64,000 bases of DNA from Nonomuraea sp. NEAU-A123 (GTDB taxonomy: Bacteria > Actinomycetota > Actinomycetes > Streptosporangiales > Streptosporangiaceae): the NCBI RefSeq assembly GCF_018603905.1, contig NZ_JAHFZZ010000007.1, forward strand, positions 124,001 through 188,000. The letters run 5' to 3'. Below are positions 38,192 to 45,744 of the stretch, one piece after another; the stretch's first letter is position 1, and each line of letters opens with the position of its first letter. Made by a program: the position numbers and the translations under genes. The notes under the pieces are model-generated. The model ran no database searches. It saw only the letters and a list, made by a program, of their open reading frames with translations, and was not told the origin of the DNA.

Positions 38192-38257
38192 TCAGTGGTC
38201 GAGGGCCGCATCGCCGCCGTCCTTGCCATGGTGCCATCGGCCGCTGTGCTCGGGCAT
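38192..38257 (-). CDS. Possible 21-codon peptide between trpB and trpA
   Basis: MPEHSGRWHHGKDGGDAALDH with an ATG that directly abuts GGAAG and a stop 12 bp before trpA. The trpB-trpA gap of 112 bp is longer than elsewhere in this operon, and the peptide is rich in His, Asp and Gly. There is no homology I can name and a chance ORF is possible. Confidence 0.2.
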   Translation of the reverse strand: MPEHSGRWHHGKDGGDAALDH

Positions 38258-38291
38258 CTTCCAGAGCCGGTGCGGCGCGAACCCCGGGCCG

Positions 38292-39533
38292 TCAGAGGTT
38301 GAAGTACTTCATCGCCGTGCCCATGTCCTTGTCGCCGCGCCCCGAGAGGTTGACCAGGATGGTCGCCTCGGGCCCCAGCTCACGGCCGAGCTCCAGCGCG
38401 CCCGCCAGGGCGTGGGAGGACTCGATGGCCGGAATGATGCCCTCGGTCCTGGCCAGCAGCGAGAACGCCGCCATCGCCTCGTCGTCGGTGACCCCGTGGT
38501 AGGTCGCCCGCCCGCTGTCCTTGAGCCAGGCGTGCTCGGGCCCGACGCCCGGGTAGTCGAGGCCGGCCGAGATCGAGTGCGACTCGATGGTCTGGCCCTC
38601 CTCGTCCTGCAGGACGTAGGTGCGCGAGCCGTGCAGCACGCCGACCGAGCCGGCGGTGAGCGTGAGCGCGTGCTCGCCGCTCGCCAGGCCGTGGCCGGCC
38701 GCCTCGTAGCCGTGCAACTGGACGCCCTCGTCGCCGATGAAGGCGTGGAAGATGCCGATCGCGTTGCTGCCGCCGCCGACGCAGGCGCAGACCGCGTCGG
38801 GCAGCCGGCCGGTCAGCTCCAGCATCTGACGGCGGGCCTCGACGCCGATGATGCGCGCGAAGTCGCGCACGATCTCGGGGAACGGGTGCGGGCCGGCGAC
38901 GGTGCCGAACAGGTAGTGGGTGGTGTCGACGTTGGTGACCCAGTCGCGGAACGCCTCGTTGATGGCGTCCTTGAGCGTCTGGGAGCCGTTGCTCACCGGC
39001 ACCACCGTGGCGCCGAGCAGCTTCATCCTGGCCACGTTGAGCGCCTGGCGCTCGCAGTCGACCTCGCCCATGTAGATGACGCACTCCAGGCCGAGCAGGG
39101 CCGCCGCCGTGGCCGTGGCCACGCCGTGCTGGCCCGCGCCGGTCTCGGCGATCACTCGCTTCTTGCCGAGCCGCTTGGTCAGCAGCGCCTGGCCGAGCAC
39201 GTTGTTGATCTTGTGGGCGCCGGTGTGCGTGAGGTCCTCGCGCTTGAGGATGATCCGCGCGCCGCCGGCCTGCTCGCCGAAGCGCGGCACCTCGGTCAGC
39301 GTGGTCGGCCGGCCCGCGTACGTACGCAGCAGGTGATCGAACTCGCGCAGGAACGCGACGTCGTTCTTGGCCTTCTCGTAGACCGCGGCAACCTCGTCGA
39401 GGGCCGGGATGAGCGCCTCGGGAACGTAGCGACCGCCGAAGATGCCGAACTTGCCGTGCACGTCGGGGTCGTTGCCGTAGGCGCCGTTGCCCGCCAGGTC
39501 GGCGGCGGTGAGGATGGTGCCGTCGTTTGCCAC
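38292..39533 (-). CDS. trpB: Tryptophan synthase beta subunit
   Basis: 413 residues, PLP-dependent. It condenses indole with L-serine. The PLP Schiff-base lysine is Lys108 in HTGAHKINN; GGGSNAIGIF binds the PLP phosphate, and RTEGIIPAIESSHA supplies the substrate-side Glu. The N-terminus is slightly extended but the family GKFGIFGGRYVPE is present. The start is 2 bp from the trpC stop, so translation is coupled. Confidence 0.97.
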   Translation of the reverse strand: MANDGTILTAADLAGNGAYGNDPDVHGKFGIFGGRYVPEALIPALDEVAAVYEKAKNDVAFLREFDHLLRTYAGRPTTLTEVPRFGEQAGGARIILKREDLTHTGAHKINNVLGQALLTKRLGKKRVIAETGAGQHGVATATAAALLGLECVIYMGEVDCERQALNVARMKLLGATVVPVSNGSQTLKDAINEAFRDWVTNVDTTHYLFGTVAGPHPFPEIVRDFARIIGVEARRQMLELTGRLPDAVCACVGGGSNAIGIFHAFIGDEGVQLHGYEAAGHGLASGEHALTLTAGSVGVLHGSRTYVLQDEEGQTIESHSISAGLDYPGVGPEHAWLKDSGRATYHGVTDDEAMAAFSLLARTEGIIPAIESSHALAGALELGRELGPEATILVNLSGRGDKDMGTAMKYFNL

Positions 39534-39535
39534 TG

Positions 39536-40375
39536 CTATCCCTCTGCTCCGTGGTCGGGGCGCGTCGCGGGGTGGGCGCCGGCGGTCACCAGCGCCTCCA
39601 CGGCCTTGCGTGGATCCTTGCCGGTGACCAGGCTCTCGCCCACCAGGACGGCGTCGGCGCCGACCCGCGCGTAGGCGAGCAGGTCATGCGGACCTCGAAC
39701 ACCCGACTCCGCGATCTTGAGCACATTATCGGGGACCTTCGGCGCCAGCTTGGCGAACACGTCGCGGTCGACCTCAAGTGTTTTCAAATTGCGGGCGTTG
39801 ATCCCGATGATCCGGGCGCCCGCCGCGACCGCCCGCTCCAGCTCCTCCTCGGTGTGCACCTCGACCAGCGGGGTGAGCCCGATGGACTCGGCCCGCTCGA
39901 TCAGCGACACCAGGGCCTCCTGCTCCAGGCAGACCACCATCAGCAGCGCCAGGTCGGCCCCGTGGGCCCGGGCCTCCCAGAGCTGGTAGGAGGTGAGGAT
40001 GAAGTCCTTGCGCAGGATCGGGATGTCGACGCGGGCGCGGACCGCGGCCAGGTCCTCGAGGCTGCCGCCGAACTTGCGCCGCTCGGTCAGCACGCTGATG
40101 ACGTGGGCGCCGCCCGCCTCGTAGTCGGCGGCCAGCGCGGCCGGGTCGGCGATCGCGGCCAGCGCGCCCTTGGACGGGCTGGAGCGCTTCACCTCGGCGA
40201 TCACCGAGATCCGGTCGCCGCCGAGCGCGGCGAACGCGTCTTTGGGCGCGGCAGCCCGGTCGGCCCGCTGCTTGAGCTCGTCAAGCGACACGGCCTGCTG
40301 ACGGGTGGCGAGGTCGGCGCGCACCCCGTCGAGGATGTCGTCGAGGACGCTCGGCCCTTCGGTCCGCTCACTCAC
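39536..40375 (-). CDS. trpC: Indole-3-glycerol phosphate synthase
   Basis: 279 residues from GTG with CGGAGGGA upstream. It converts CdRP to indole-3-glycerol phosphate. The TIM-barrel motifs ISVIAEVKRSSPSKG, IPILRKDFILTSYQ and IIGINARNLKTLEVD are present. It is the first gene of trpCBA. The 119 bp upstream contains no leader peptide rich in Trp codons and no T-box pattern I could see, so control is not evident. Confidence 0.96.
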   Translation of the reverse strand: MSERTEGPSVLDDILDGVRADLATRQQAVSLDELKQRADRAAAPKDAFAALGGDRISVIAEVKRSSPSKGALAAIADPAALAADYEAGGAHVISVLTERRKFGGSLEDLAAVRARVDIPILRKDFILTSYQLWEARAHGADLALLMVVCLEQEALVSLIERAESIGLTPLVEVHTEEELERAVAAGARIIGINARNLKTLEVDRDVFAKLAPKVPDNVLKIAESGVRGPHDLLAYARVGADAVLVGESLVTGKDPRKAVEALVTAGAHPATRPDHGAEG

Positions 40376-40494
40376 GCGCTTGGGGTCCCTCCGGTCGGCA
40401 GTTGGGGGCGGCAGAGAGTTCGCATCGCGTCCGCTCCCGGCCTGTCCTGCGATGGTATCGGCCCCACACCGGTCACCTCACCACAGACCCCCGA

Positions 40495-40926
40495 CTACGG
40501 CGCGAGGAACGCGCCGAATGGCAGGTTTCGGACCACCCAGTACACCAGCACTATGCCGAGAAACGCCCAAAGCCAAGCGGGATGCGCGAGTGTCGTCCGC
40601 CGCGGCTTTCCCTGCCAGGCGCGGACCAGCCAGCGCCCCCACCAGAACAGCAGGAAGGGGATCATCGCCATGGCGAGCGGGTTGAGGCCGAGCGCGGCCA
40701 CCGGGTCGAGGTGGGCCAGCGCGTGGATGGTGCGCAACGTACCGCAACCCGGGCAGTACAGGCCGGTGGCCCACAGGAACGGGCAGGTCGGATAGTGACC
40801 GGGCTCGTTGGGGTTGATCGTGCCGACCACCGCGAACACCGCCCCCGCCGCGGCGGCGACGCCGAGCGGCGCGAGCACGGACCTGAGCCGGTCGGTGCCG
40901 CGCCACTCGATGTTCGCGATGCCCAT
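40495..40926 (-). CDS. DUF2752 membrane protein
   Basis: 143 residues, about four hydrophobic segments, with the DUF2752 signature CPFLWATGLYCPGCGTLR (three Cys in a CxnCPGCG pattern). The start overlaps the CD225 stop (TGATG). Function unknown. In actinobacteria it commonly follows CD225-type genes, as here; both are small envelope proteins lying upstream of trpC. Confidence 0.88.
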   Translation of the reverse strand: MGIANIEWRGTDRLRSVLAPLGVAAAAGAVFAVVGTINPNEPGHYPTCPFLWATGLYCPGCGTLRTIHALAHLDPVAALGLNPLAMAMIPFLLFWWGRWLVRAWQGKPRRTTLAHPAWLWAFLGIVLVYWVVRNLPFGAFLAP

Positions 40927-41522
40927 CAGTATCCGGAGGTCGAGGTGTTCGCGGCGACGATCACGAAGAGCAGGATGTAACCGATGACGATGAGGATGTT
41001 GATGATCGCGCCGAAGATCAGCGCGCGCTTCCACCACGTCTTGGCCTCTTCCGAGGACTGCACGGCGCCCTGGTAGTCACCGGCCTGCCACTTCGAGTTC
41101 ACCTGTGACGACTTGACAATCGACACGATACCGAAGGGGAGGCAGCAGAACAGCGTCGTGAGGATGGCCGCGACCAGGTGGTTGTCCGGCGGGTTCTGCG
41201 GCGCGCCGTAGCCGCCGGGCTGCCCGTAGCCGCCGCCGGGGGGCGGGCCGTAGCCGGGAGGCTGGGCGCCGTAGCCGCCACCGCTCGGGGGCTGCTGACC
41301 GTAGCCGCCACCGCCACTGGGCGGCTGCTGTCCGTAACCGCCACCGCCACTCGGAGGCTGCTGACCGTAACCACCACCACCGCTGGGCGGCTGCTGGCCA
41401 TAGCCGCCGCCGGCGGGCGGCTGCTGACCGTAGCCGCCACCGCCACTCGGCGGCTGCTGACCGTAACCGCCGCCGGGCGGCTGGGCGCCGTAACCGCCGT
41501 CGCCCTGGTTTCCGTAGCTCAT
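40926..41522 (-). CDS. CD225/dispanin-family membrane protein with GYGQQPP-repeat head
   Basis: 198 residues. The N-terminal ~105 residues are low complexity, with six copies of GGYGQQPP(S/A)G flanked by GYGAQPPG units, rich in Tyr, Gln, Pro and Gly and probably disordered on the cytoplasmic side. The C-terminal CD225 domain has two membrane segments (LVAAILTTLFCCLPFGIVSI, containing the CCLPFG motif, and IFGAIINILIVIGYILLFVI). The DNA of the head is a tandem repeat and may vary in copy number. Function unknown. Confidence 0.88.
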   Translation of the reverse strand: MSYGNQGDGGYGAQPPGGGYGQQPPSGGGGYGQQPPAGGGYGQQPPSGGGGYGQQPPSGGGGYGQQPPSGGGGYGQQPPSGGGYGAQPPGYGPPPGGGYGQPGGYGAPQNPPDNHLVAAILTTLFCCLPFGIVSIVKSSQVNSKWQAGDYQGAVQSSEEAKTWWKRALIFGAIINILIVIGYILLFVIVAANTSTSGY

Positions 41523-41648
41523 TCTAATTGCTCCTCATGTGGTCATTCTGTGGCGAGTTGCGCGCGGCAGCCTAGCGACAAACCGCTAACGACGTGGAAT
41601 AACGTCCACGTTGCGGACATTTTGTGACCGGACTGAAAGTCCCGCCGG

Positions 41649-42203
41649 TCAGTAGCTCCCGGCCGTGGCGGCGGTCGAGAGCCCCACCAAAGCGAGCCAC
41701 ATGCCGCCGAAGAAGATCCAAAGGATCACCCAGAGCACGATCGTGATGTACGAGGTGATCAGGCCGCCCATGGCCATGCCCTGGCCTTCCTCGCCGGTCC
41801 GCTTGATGCGGCTGAGCGCCATGTGGCCGACGACGGCGCCCGGGATGCTGGTCAGGCCGCAGAACAGCAGGCCGACGATGCCCAGGACGAGCGAGGTGAT
41901 GGCCAGGCCGCTGGTGGACCTCGGCGGAGCCCCGTACGCGCCGTAGCCGGGTTGCCCGTAGGCGCCCGGCGGCTGCTGGCCATAGCCGTAGCCGCCGGAC
42001 TGCTGGCCGTAGCCGTAGTCACCGTAACCGCCCCCGGTCGGCGGCTGCTGGCCGTAACCGTTCTGCCAGCCGTAGGAGCCGCTGGGCGGTTGCTGACCAT
42101 AACCGCTGGGAGGCTGCTGGCCGTATCCGGGCTGCTGGCCGTAGCCCCCGCCGGGCGGCTGCGCGCCGTAGCCCCCGCTGTTGCCCTCGTCCCCGTAGCT
42201 CAT
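41649..42203 (-). CDS. DUF4190 membrane protein with GYGQQPP-repeat head
   Basis: 184 residues. The head (about 1-95) begins MSYGDEGNSGGYGAQPPGG and contains GYGQQP(P) units. It is almost the same opening as the CD225 protein 126 bp downstream, so the two heads share ancestry. The C-terminal DUF4190 part has two hydrophobic segments (AITSLVLGIVGLLFCGLTSI and the ITIVLWVILWIFFGGMWLAL region) separated by GHMALSRIKRTGEEG. It likely resides in the membrane with a cytoplasmic disordered head. Confidence 0.87.
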   Translation of the reverse strand: MSYGDEGNSGGYGAQPPGGGYGQQPGYGQQPPSGYGQQPPSGSYGWQNGYGQQPPTGGGYGDYGYGQQSGGYGYGQQPPGAYGQPGYGAYGAPPRSTSGLAITSLVLGIVGLLFCGLTSIPGAVVGHMALSRIKRTGEEGQGMAMGGLITSYITIVLWVILWIFFGGMWLALVGLSTAATAGSY

Positions 42204-42292
42204 GCCGGTGGCTCCTCGTCCCCTCTTGACCCGTTGCAGAGGAAGCTTATTGACAAAACGTCCGGCGGTCCGGCAACGGTTCAGACCGTGGA

Positions 42293-43744
42293 TTATTTGT
42301 GATGAGCCCGCGACAGAGCGGGATCGGCCGAGGCCCTCGATCGGCCGCGCGCCGCCGCCAGCACGCCGCCGAGAGCCGCCGCCGCGGTGGTGAGCAGGAA
42401 GGCGGTACGGAAGTCGCCATGGCCGGGCGACCCGCCCAGCACGAGCGTCAGGACGGCCACGGTGACGGCACCGGAGAGATACTGGGACGTGGTCAGCAGC
42501 GCCCCCGCCGTGCCCTGATGGGCGGCCGGCACGTCGTGGGTCCCGATGATGAACATGGACGTGTAGATGACCCCGTGCCCGAACCCGCTGAGAAGCAGTC
42601 CGGGAAGCAGATCGGCGGCGTAGGAGTCCCCGTGCAGCGCCAGGGAGAGCCAGAGCAGGCCCACGGTCGCGACGGCGAACCCGGCGACGAGCACGTTCGC
42701 CGCCCCGAACCTCCGCACGGCGCGTCCCGCCGTCGTGCTGCCGACGGTCACCATCAGCGCCAGCGGCAGGAACGCCAACCCCGCTCGTACCGGCGTATAT
42801 CCCTTCATTTCCTGCAGAAGCAGTGTGAGCAGGTAGAACTCTGACCCGACACTCGCCATGTAGAGCGCGGTCGCCGCCGCCCCGGCGCGCAGCGATCTCG
42901 TACGCCGCAGCACAGGCTCGATGAGGACGTTGGGCGAGACCCCCTCGTTCCACACGAACCCGACGAACAGCACCACCGCAAGACCGAGGCAGACGAGGGT
43001 CGCCGGCGACCCCCACCCTTGGGAGGAGCCGAGCGTCAGCCCGAGAACCAACGTGAGCACGGTGCCGGTGCCGAGCACCGAGGCGAGCACGGGAACGCGC
43101 CCAGTCCCCACGGGCGCGCCCTCGTCGGTGGAAGGCCGGGCCGAGGCGATCCAGACGGCCGCTCCCAGAGCGCACAGCAGCGTGAGCGGGACGTTGATGA
43201 CGAACGTGAGCCGCCACGACGCCGCCGTCAGCAGCCCGCCGAGTATCGCCCCCGCCGCCAGCCCCGAGGCGCCGACCGACCCCCAGACCGCCAGCGCCCT
43301 GGCCCGCGACGCCCCCGCCGGGAACGTCGTCCCGATCAGCCCGAGCACGGCCGGCTGCAGCAGCGCCGCCCCGAGCCCCTGCACCCCCCGCGCGGCCAGC
43401 AGCAACGTCCCGTCCCCCGCCGCCCCGCCCACCGCACTGGCGACGCCGAACAGCACGATGGAGACGACGAAGAGCCGCTTGGCCCCCACCCGATCCGCCA
43501 GGCGCCCCCCGACCACGAGGAACCCGGCGAAGAGCACGGCGTAGGCGCTCACGATCCACTGGGCGAGCGCCGGTTCGAGCCGCAGGTCGACGGCGATGCT
43601 GGGCAGGGCGATATAGATGATCGAGTAGTCGAGGGCGATGAGGAACTGCGCCACCGACAGCACGGCCAGCGTGGCGGACGCGCGCCCGGCCGCCGCGAAC
43701 GCCCCCGCGGCGGCAGGCGCCGCGGTCAATTCCCGAGATGTCAT
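42293..43744 (-). CDS. MFS multidrug exporter, DHA2-like
   Basis: 483 residues, 12-14 membrane spans. LIALDYSIIYIALPSIAVDL carries the helix-1 acidic residue, GGRLADRVGAKRLF is motif A and WGSVGASGLAAGAILGGLLT is motif C. Divergent from a MerR regulator with a 20-bp palindrome between them, so it is probably induced by a compound sensed by MerR. This MFS/MerR pair lies in the trp-his region where Streptomyces carries trpE. Confidence 0.92.
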   Translation of the reverse strand: MTSRELTAAPAAAGAFAAAGRASATLAVLSVAQFLIALDYSIIYIALPSIAVDLRLEPALAQWIVSAYAVLFAGFLVVGGRLADRVGAKRLFVVSIVLFGVASAVGGAAGDGTLLLAARGVQGLGAALLQPAVLGLIGTTFPAGASRARALAVWGSVGASGLAAGAILGGLLTAASWRLTFVINVPLTLLCALGAAVWIASARPSTDEGAPVGTGRVPVLASVLGTGTVLTLVLGLTLGSSQGWGSPATLVCLGLAVVLFVGFVWNEGVSPNVLIEPVLRRTRSLRAGAAATALYMASVGSEFYLLTLLLQEMKGYTPVRAGLAFLPLALMVTVGSTTAGRAVRRFGAANVLVAGFAVATVGLLWLSLALHGDSYAADLLPGLLLSGFGHGVIYTSMFIIGTHDVPAAHQGTAGALLTTSQYLSGAVTVAVLTLVLGGSPGHGDFRTAFLLTTAAAALGGVLAAARGRSRASADPALSRAHHK

Positions 43745-43759
43745 GCGGCCATGATCGAA

Positions 43760-43779
43760 CCTTCACACTAGTGTGAAGG
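43760..43779. promoter_or_regulatory. MerR-type palindromic operator
   Basis: A perfect 20-bp palindrome, CCTTCACACTAGTGTGAAGG, lies between the divergent MFS (ATG 43744) and MerR (GTG 43807) starts, 16 bp from the MFS ATG. MerR proteins bind such dyads between -35 and -10. Confidence 0.8.
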
Positions 43780-43806
43780 AAAGCCGCGTCGGGAGGAGTC
43801 GTTCCG

Positions 43807-44172
43807 GTGAGAATCGGAAAGCTGGCCGAGCGTACGAACGTGCCTACCCGGCTGCTGCGCTACTACGAGGAGCAGGGGCTGCTCACCCCCAGCCGGGCGG
43901 CGAACGGCTACCGCGACTACCCGGAGGAGCTCGTCGACCGGGTGACGCAGATCCGCGGCCTGCTCGACTCCGGCGTTCCGACGAGGATCATCAAGCAGAT
44001 CCTCCCGTGCCTCGACAATCCGTGCACGATCCACGTCACGGACGCCACGCCGGAACTGATCGAGAGCCTCGAACAGCAGCGCGACCAGATGGACGCGCGC
44101 ATCCGCTGCCTGGCCAGAAACCGGGACGCGATCAGCGCCTACCTCGACGCGGTCCGCCGCGACGCCCGCTAG
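43807..44172 (+). CDS. MerR-family transcriptional regulator
   Basis: 121 residues from GTG 43807, with GGGAGGAG upstream. The N-terminal winged HTH is RIGKLAERTNVPTRLLRYYE then EQGLLTPSRAANGYRDYPEE, followed by a coiled-coil dimerisation helix. The effector region is short, with two Cys (LPCLDNPC) before the coiled coil and a third in RIRCLARN. This could be a redox or thiol-reactive sensor, but a metal-site pattern is not complete. Controls the divergent MFS gene by inference. Confidence 0.92.
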   Translation: MRIGKLAERTNVPTRLLRYYEEQGLLTPSRAANGYRDYPEELVDRVTQIRGLLDSGVPTRIIKQILPCLDNPCTIHVTDATPELIESLEQQRDQMDARIRCLARNRDAISAYLDAVRRDAR

Positions 44173-44200
44173 GTCGGGCCGCTCACCGCGACCCACGCCA

Positions 44201-44220
44201 GATCCCGGTGCCGCCGGGTC
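44201..44220. terminator. Hairpin between convergent MerR and Trp-membrane genes
   Basis: GA(T)CCCGG and CCGGGTC pair over 7 bp with one bulged T and a 5-nt loop, midway between stops at 44172 (+) and 44226 (-). Confidence 0.45.
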
Positions 44221-44225
44221 CCGCG

Positions 44226-44852
44226 CTAGGTCGGGTCGTCGCCGCGGTCCAGGGCGTCCCACATGGAGCGGTCGTCGGTGGGCGGGGGCGGCTCCCGGGT
44301 GTACCGGGCGGACATGCCGGCCCATCCGCCACCTCGTACGACGGCCACGACGCCGCCCGCGACCATCAGCACCGCCCCGAGAGCACACACCACGGGCCAG
44401 AACGCCACCGCGTCCCACTCGATCGCGCCGGTCACCCGCATGACGTTCCGCTCACGCAGCCAGCTCAGCACGCCGCTCCCGCCGGCCGCCCGCCACGCGC
44501 CGAGCCCGGCGCCCACTCCGCACAGGGCCAGCAGCACGCCGATCACCCGGCGGCCGATCCCCTTGGTGGCCAGCACGGCCACCACCCCGGCCAGCCCCGC
44601 CAGCGCCAGCGGCGTCAGCACCGGGCTGAGGTCACCCCCGGTCGGCGCGGCCACGACACCCGTCCCGGCGCCCCGCACGTTCGTCACCCAGGCACGCCCC
44701 GCGGCGACCAGCACCAGCACACACCCGAGCGCCGTCCCCACCAGCCACCCGGCCAGCTCCCGCCGCCCCCGCCGAACAGCGGCGTCAGGCTCGGACACAG
44801 CCTGCTCCCCCGATCGAGGCGCGGCGTCCGGCTCAGGTCCGGTGTCGGTCAT
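44226..44852 (-). CDS. Trp biosynthesis-associated membrane protein (TIGR02234 / Trp_oprn_chp)
   Basis: 208 residues, four hydrophobic segments (LAGWLVGTALGCVLVLVAAG, LTPLALAGLAGVVAVLAT, RVIGVLLALCGVGAGLGAW, VCALGAVLMVAGGVVAVV). It belongs to the actinobacterial family found next to trp genes, role unknown. It starts by ATGA overlap with hisI. In Streptomyces trpE lies between hisI and this gene; here there is no trpE. Confidence 0.87.
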   Translation of the reverse strand: MTDTGPEPDAAPRSGEQAVSEPDAAVRRGRRELAGWLVGTALGCVLVLVAAGRAWVTNVRGAGTGVVAAPTGGDLSPVLTPLALAGLAGVVAVLATKGIGRRVIGVLLALCGVGAGLGAWRAAGGSGVLSWLRERNVMRVTGAIEWDAVAFWPVVCALGAVLMVAGGVVAVVRGGGWAGMSARYTREPPPPTDDRSMWDALDRGDDPT

Positions 44853-45199
44853 GGTGTGATCGTCACCTCGAGCGCGTCGGCGTCGAAGCACGTGTGGTCG
44901 CCCGTGTGGCAGGCCGCCCCCACCTGATCCACCTTCAGCAGCACCGTGTCACCGTCGCAGTCGAGCGACACCGCCTTGACATGCTGGATGTGTCCCGACG
45001 TATCCCCCTTCACCCAGTACGCCCCGCGGCTGCGTGACCAGTACGTGGCCCGCCCCGTGGTGAGCGTGCGATGCAGCGCCTCGTCGTCCATCCAGGCGAG
45101 CATCAGCACTTCGCCGGAGTCGTACTGCTGGACGATCGCGGGCACCAGCCCGTCGCCGTTGCGCTTGAGCCGCGCGGCGATCTTGGGGTCAAGGGACAT
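44849..45199 (-). CDS. hisI: Phosphoribosyl-AMP cyclohydrolase HisI
   Basis: 116 residues from ATG 45199 (a TTG at 45211 would add four residues). It catalyses step 3 of histidine synthesis. Family motifs are LMLAWMDDEAL, TYWSRSRGAYWVKGDTSGH and the metal-binding ACHTGDHTCFD with Cys/His ligands plus DCDGDT. It is the stand-alone HisI form without HisE, as usual in actinobacteria. It is separated from the main his operon by about 8 kb and forms a two-gene unit with the Trp-associated membrane gene. Confidence 0.95.
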   Translation of the reverse strand: MSLDPKIAARLKRNGDGLVPAIVQQYDSGEVLMLAWMDDEALHRTLTTGRATYWSRSRGAYWVKGDTSGHIQHVKAVSLDCDGDTVLLKVDQVGAACHTGDHTCFDADALEVTITP

Positions 45200-45254
45200 G
45201 TCGTCATTCAACCAGCCGCGGTGGCCACTCCCCGAATCGACCAGCGGCCGGTCG

Positions 45255-45605
45255 TCAGTCGAGTGCCTGCGACAACGTCTCGTAGATCGGGAACAGCGGT
45301 GCGATGTTGGTCCGGCGCAGGCGTCTCAGCACCTGTCCGTCGGTGGCCACCAGCGCCATGGTGCCGTCGCAGTCTCGCAGGGTGGCCAGCTGGCGGACCA
45401 GCACCCCCAGGCCTGTCGTATCGATGAAGGTCACATTGCTCAGGTCGACGACCAGACGCGGTCCGTGGGTCGCGACCGCCTCATCAAAGCATTTGCGGAC
45501 CTTTGACACATTGTCCGCGTCCACCTCGCCCGCGAGGCTGACGACCACGAGCTCGCCATGTAGGCGTCGCGTCATTTCCAGCACATCCACGCTCATGCTC
45601 CTCAT
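45255..45605 (-). CDS. STAS-domain anti-sigma factor antagonist
   Basis: 116 residues from ATG 45605 (the ATG at 45596 is also possible). The complete STAS fold includes VVSLAGEVDADNVSKVRKCF and LVVDLSNVTFIDTTGLGVLV. The residue after the key Asp is Thr (IDTTGLG), where RsbV/SpoIIAA-type proteins have a phosphorylated Ser, so phosphorylation by a HATPase kinase is possible. It is divergent from the MEDS-STAS/HATPase pair, which together make a likely partner-switching module. Confidence 0.9.
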   Translation of the reverse strand: MRSMSVDVLEMTRRLHGELVVVSLAGEVDADNVSKVRKCFDEAVATHGPRLVVDLSNVTFIDTTGLGVLVRQLATLRDCDGTMALVATDGQVLRRLRRTNIAPLFPIYETLSQALD

Positions 45606-45657
45606 GACTCCGCCACTAGCGGGCCCCCGCGTGAAAAGGTACACGGGCCCGCGACAA

Positions 45658-45681
45658 GTTACCGAGGGTTTTGTGAAGAAC
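45658..45681 (-). promoter_or_regulatory. Candidate sigma-B/F-type promoter for the STAS gene
   Basis: On the minus strand GTTC, 14 nt, GGTAAC resembles the actinobacterial general-stress pattern GTTT-N14-16-GGGTAT. It is about 50 bp upstream of ATG 45605. Weak match in both boxes. Confidence 0.3.
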
Positions 45682-45744
45682 GCATTACGTGATGACACGG
45701 GGCGGAGTATTTTCCTTTGCTACGCATGGCGGGGAGGGACGATC

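Noticed and set aside
40376..40494. Trp leader peptide or T-box upstream of trpC
   Set aside because: No short ORF with tandem Trp codons, no T-box consensus and no terminator/antiterminator pair visible.
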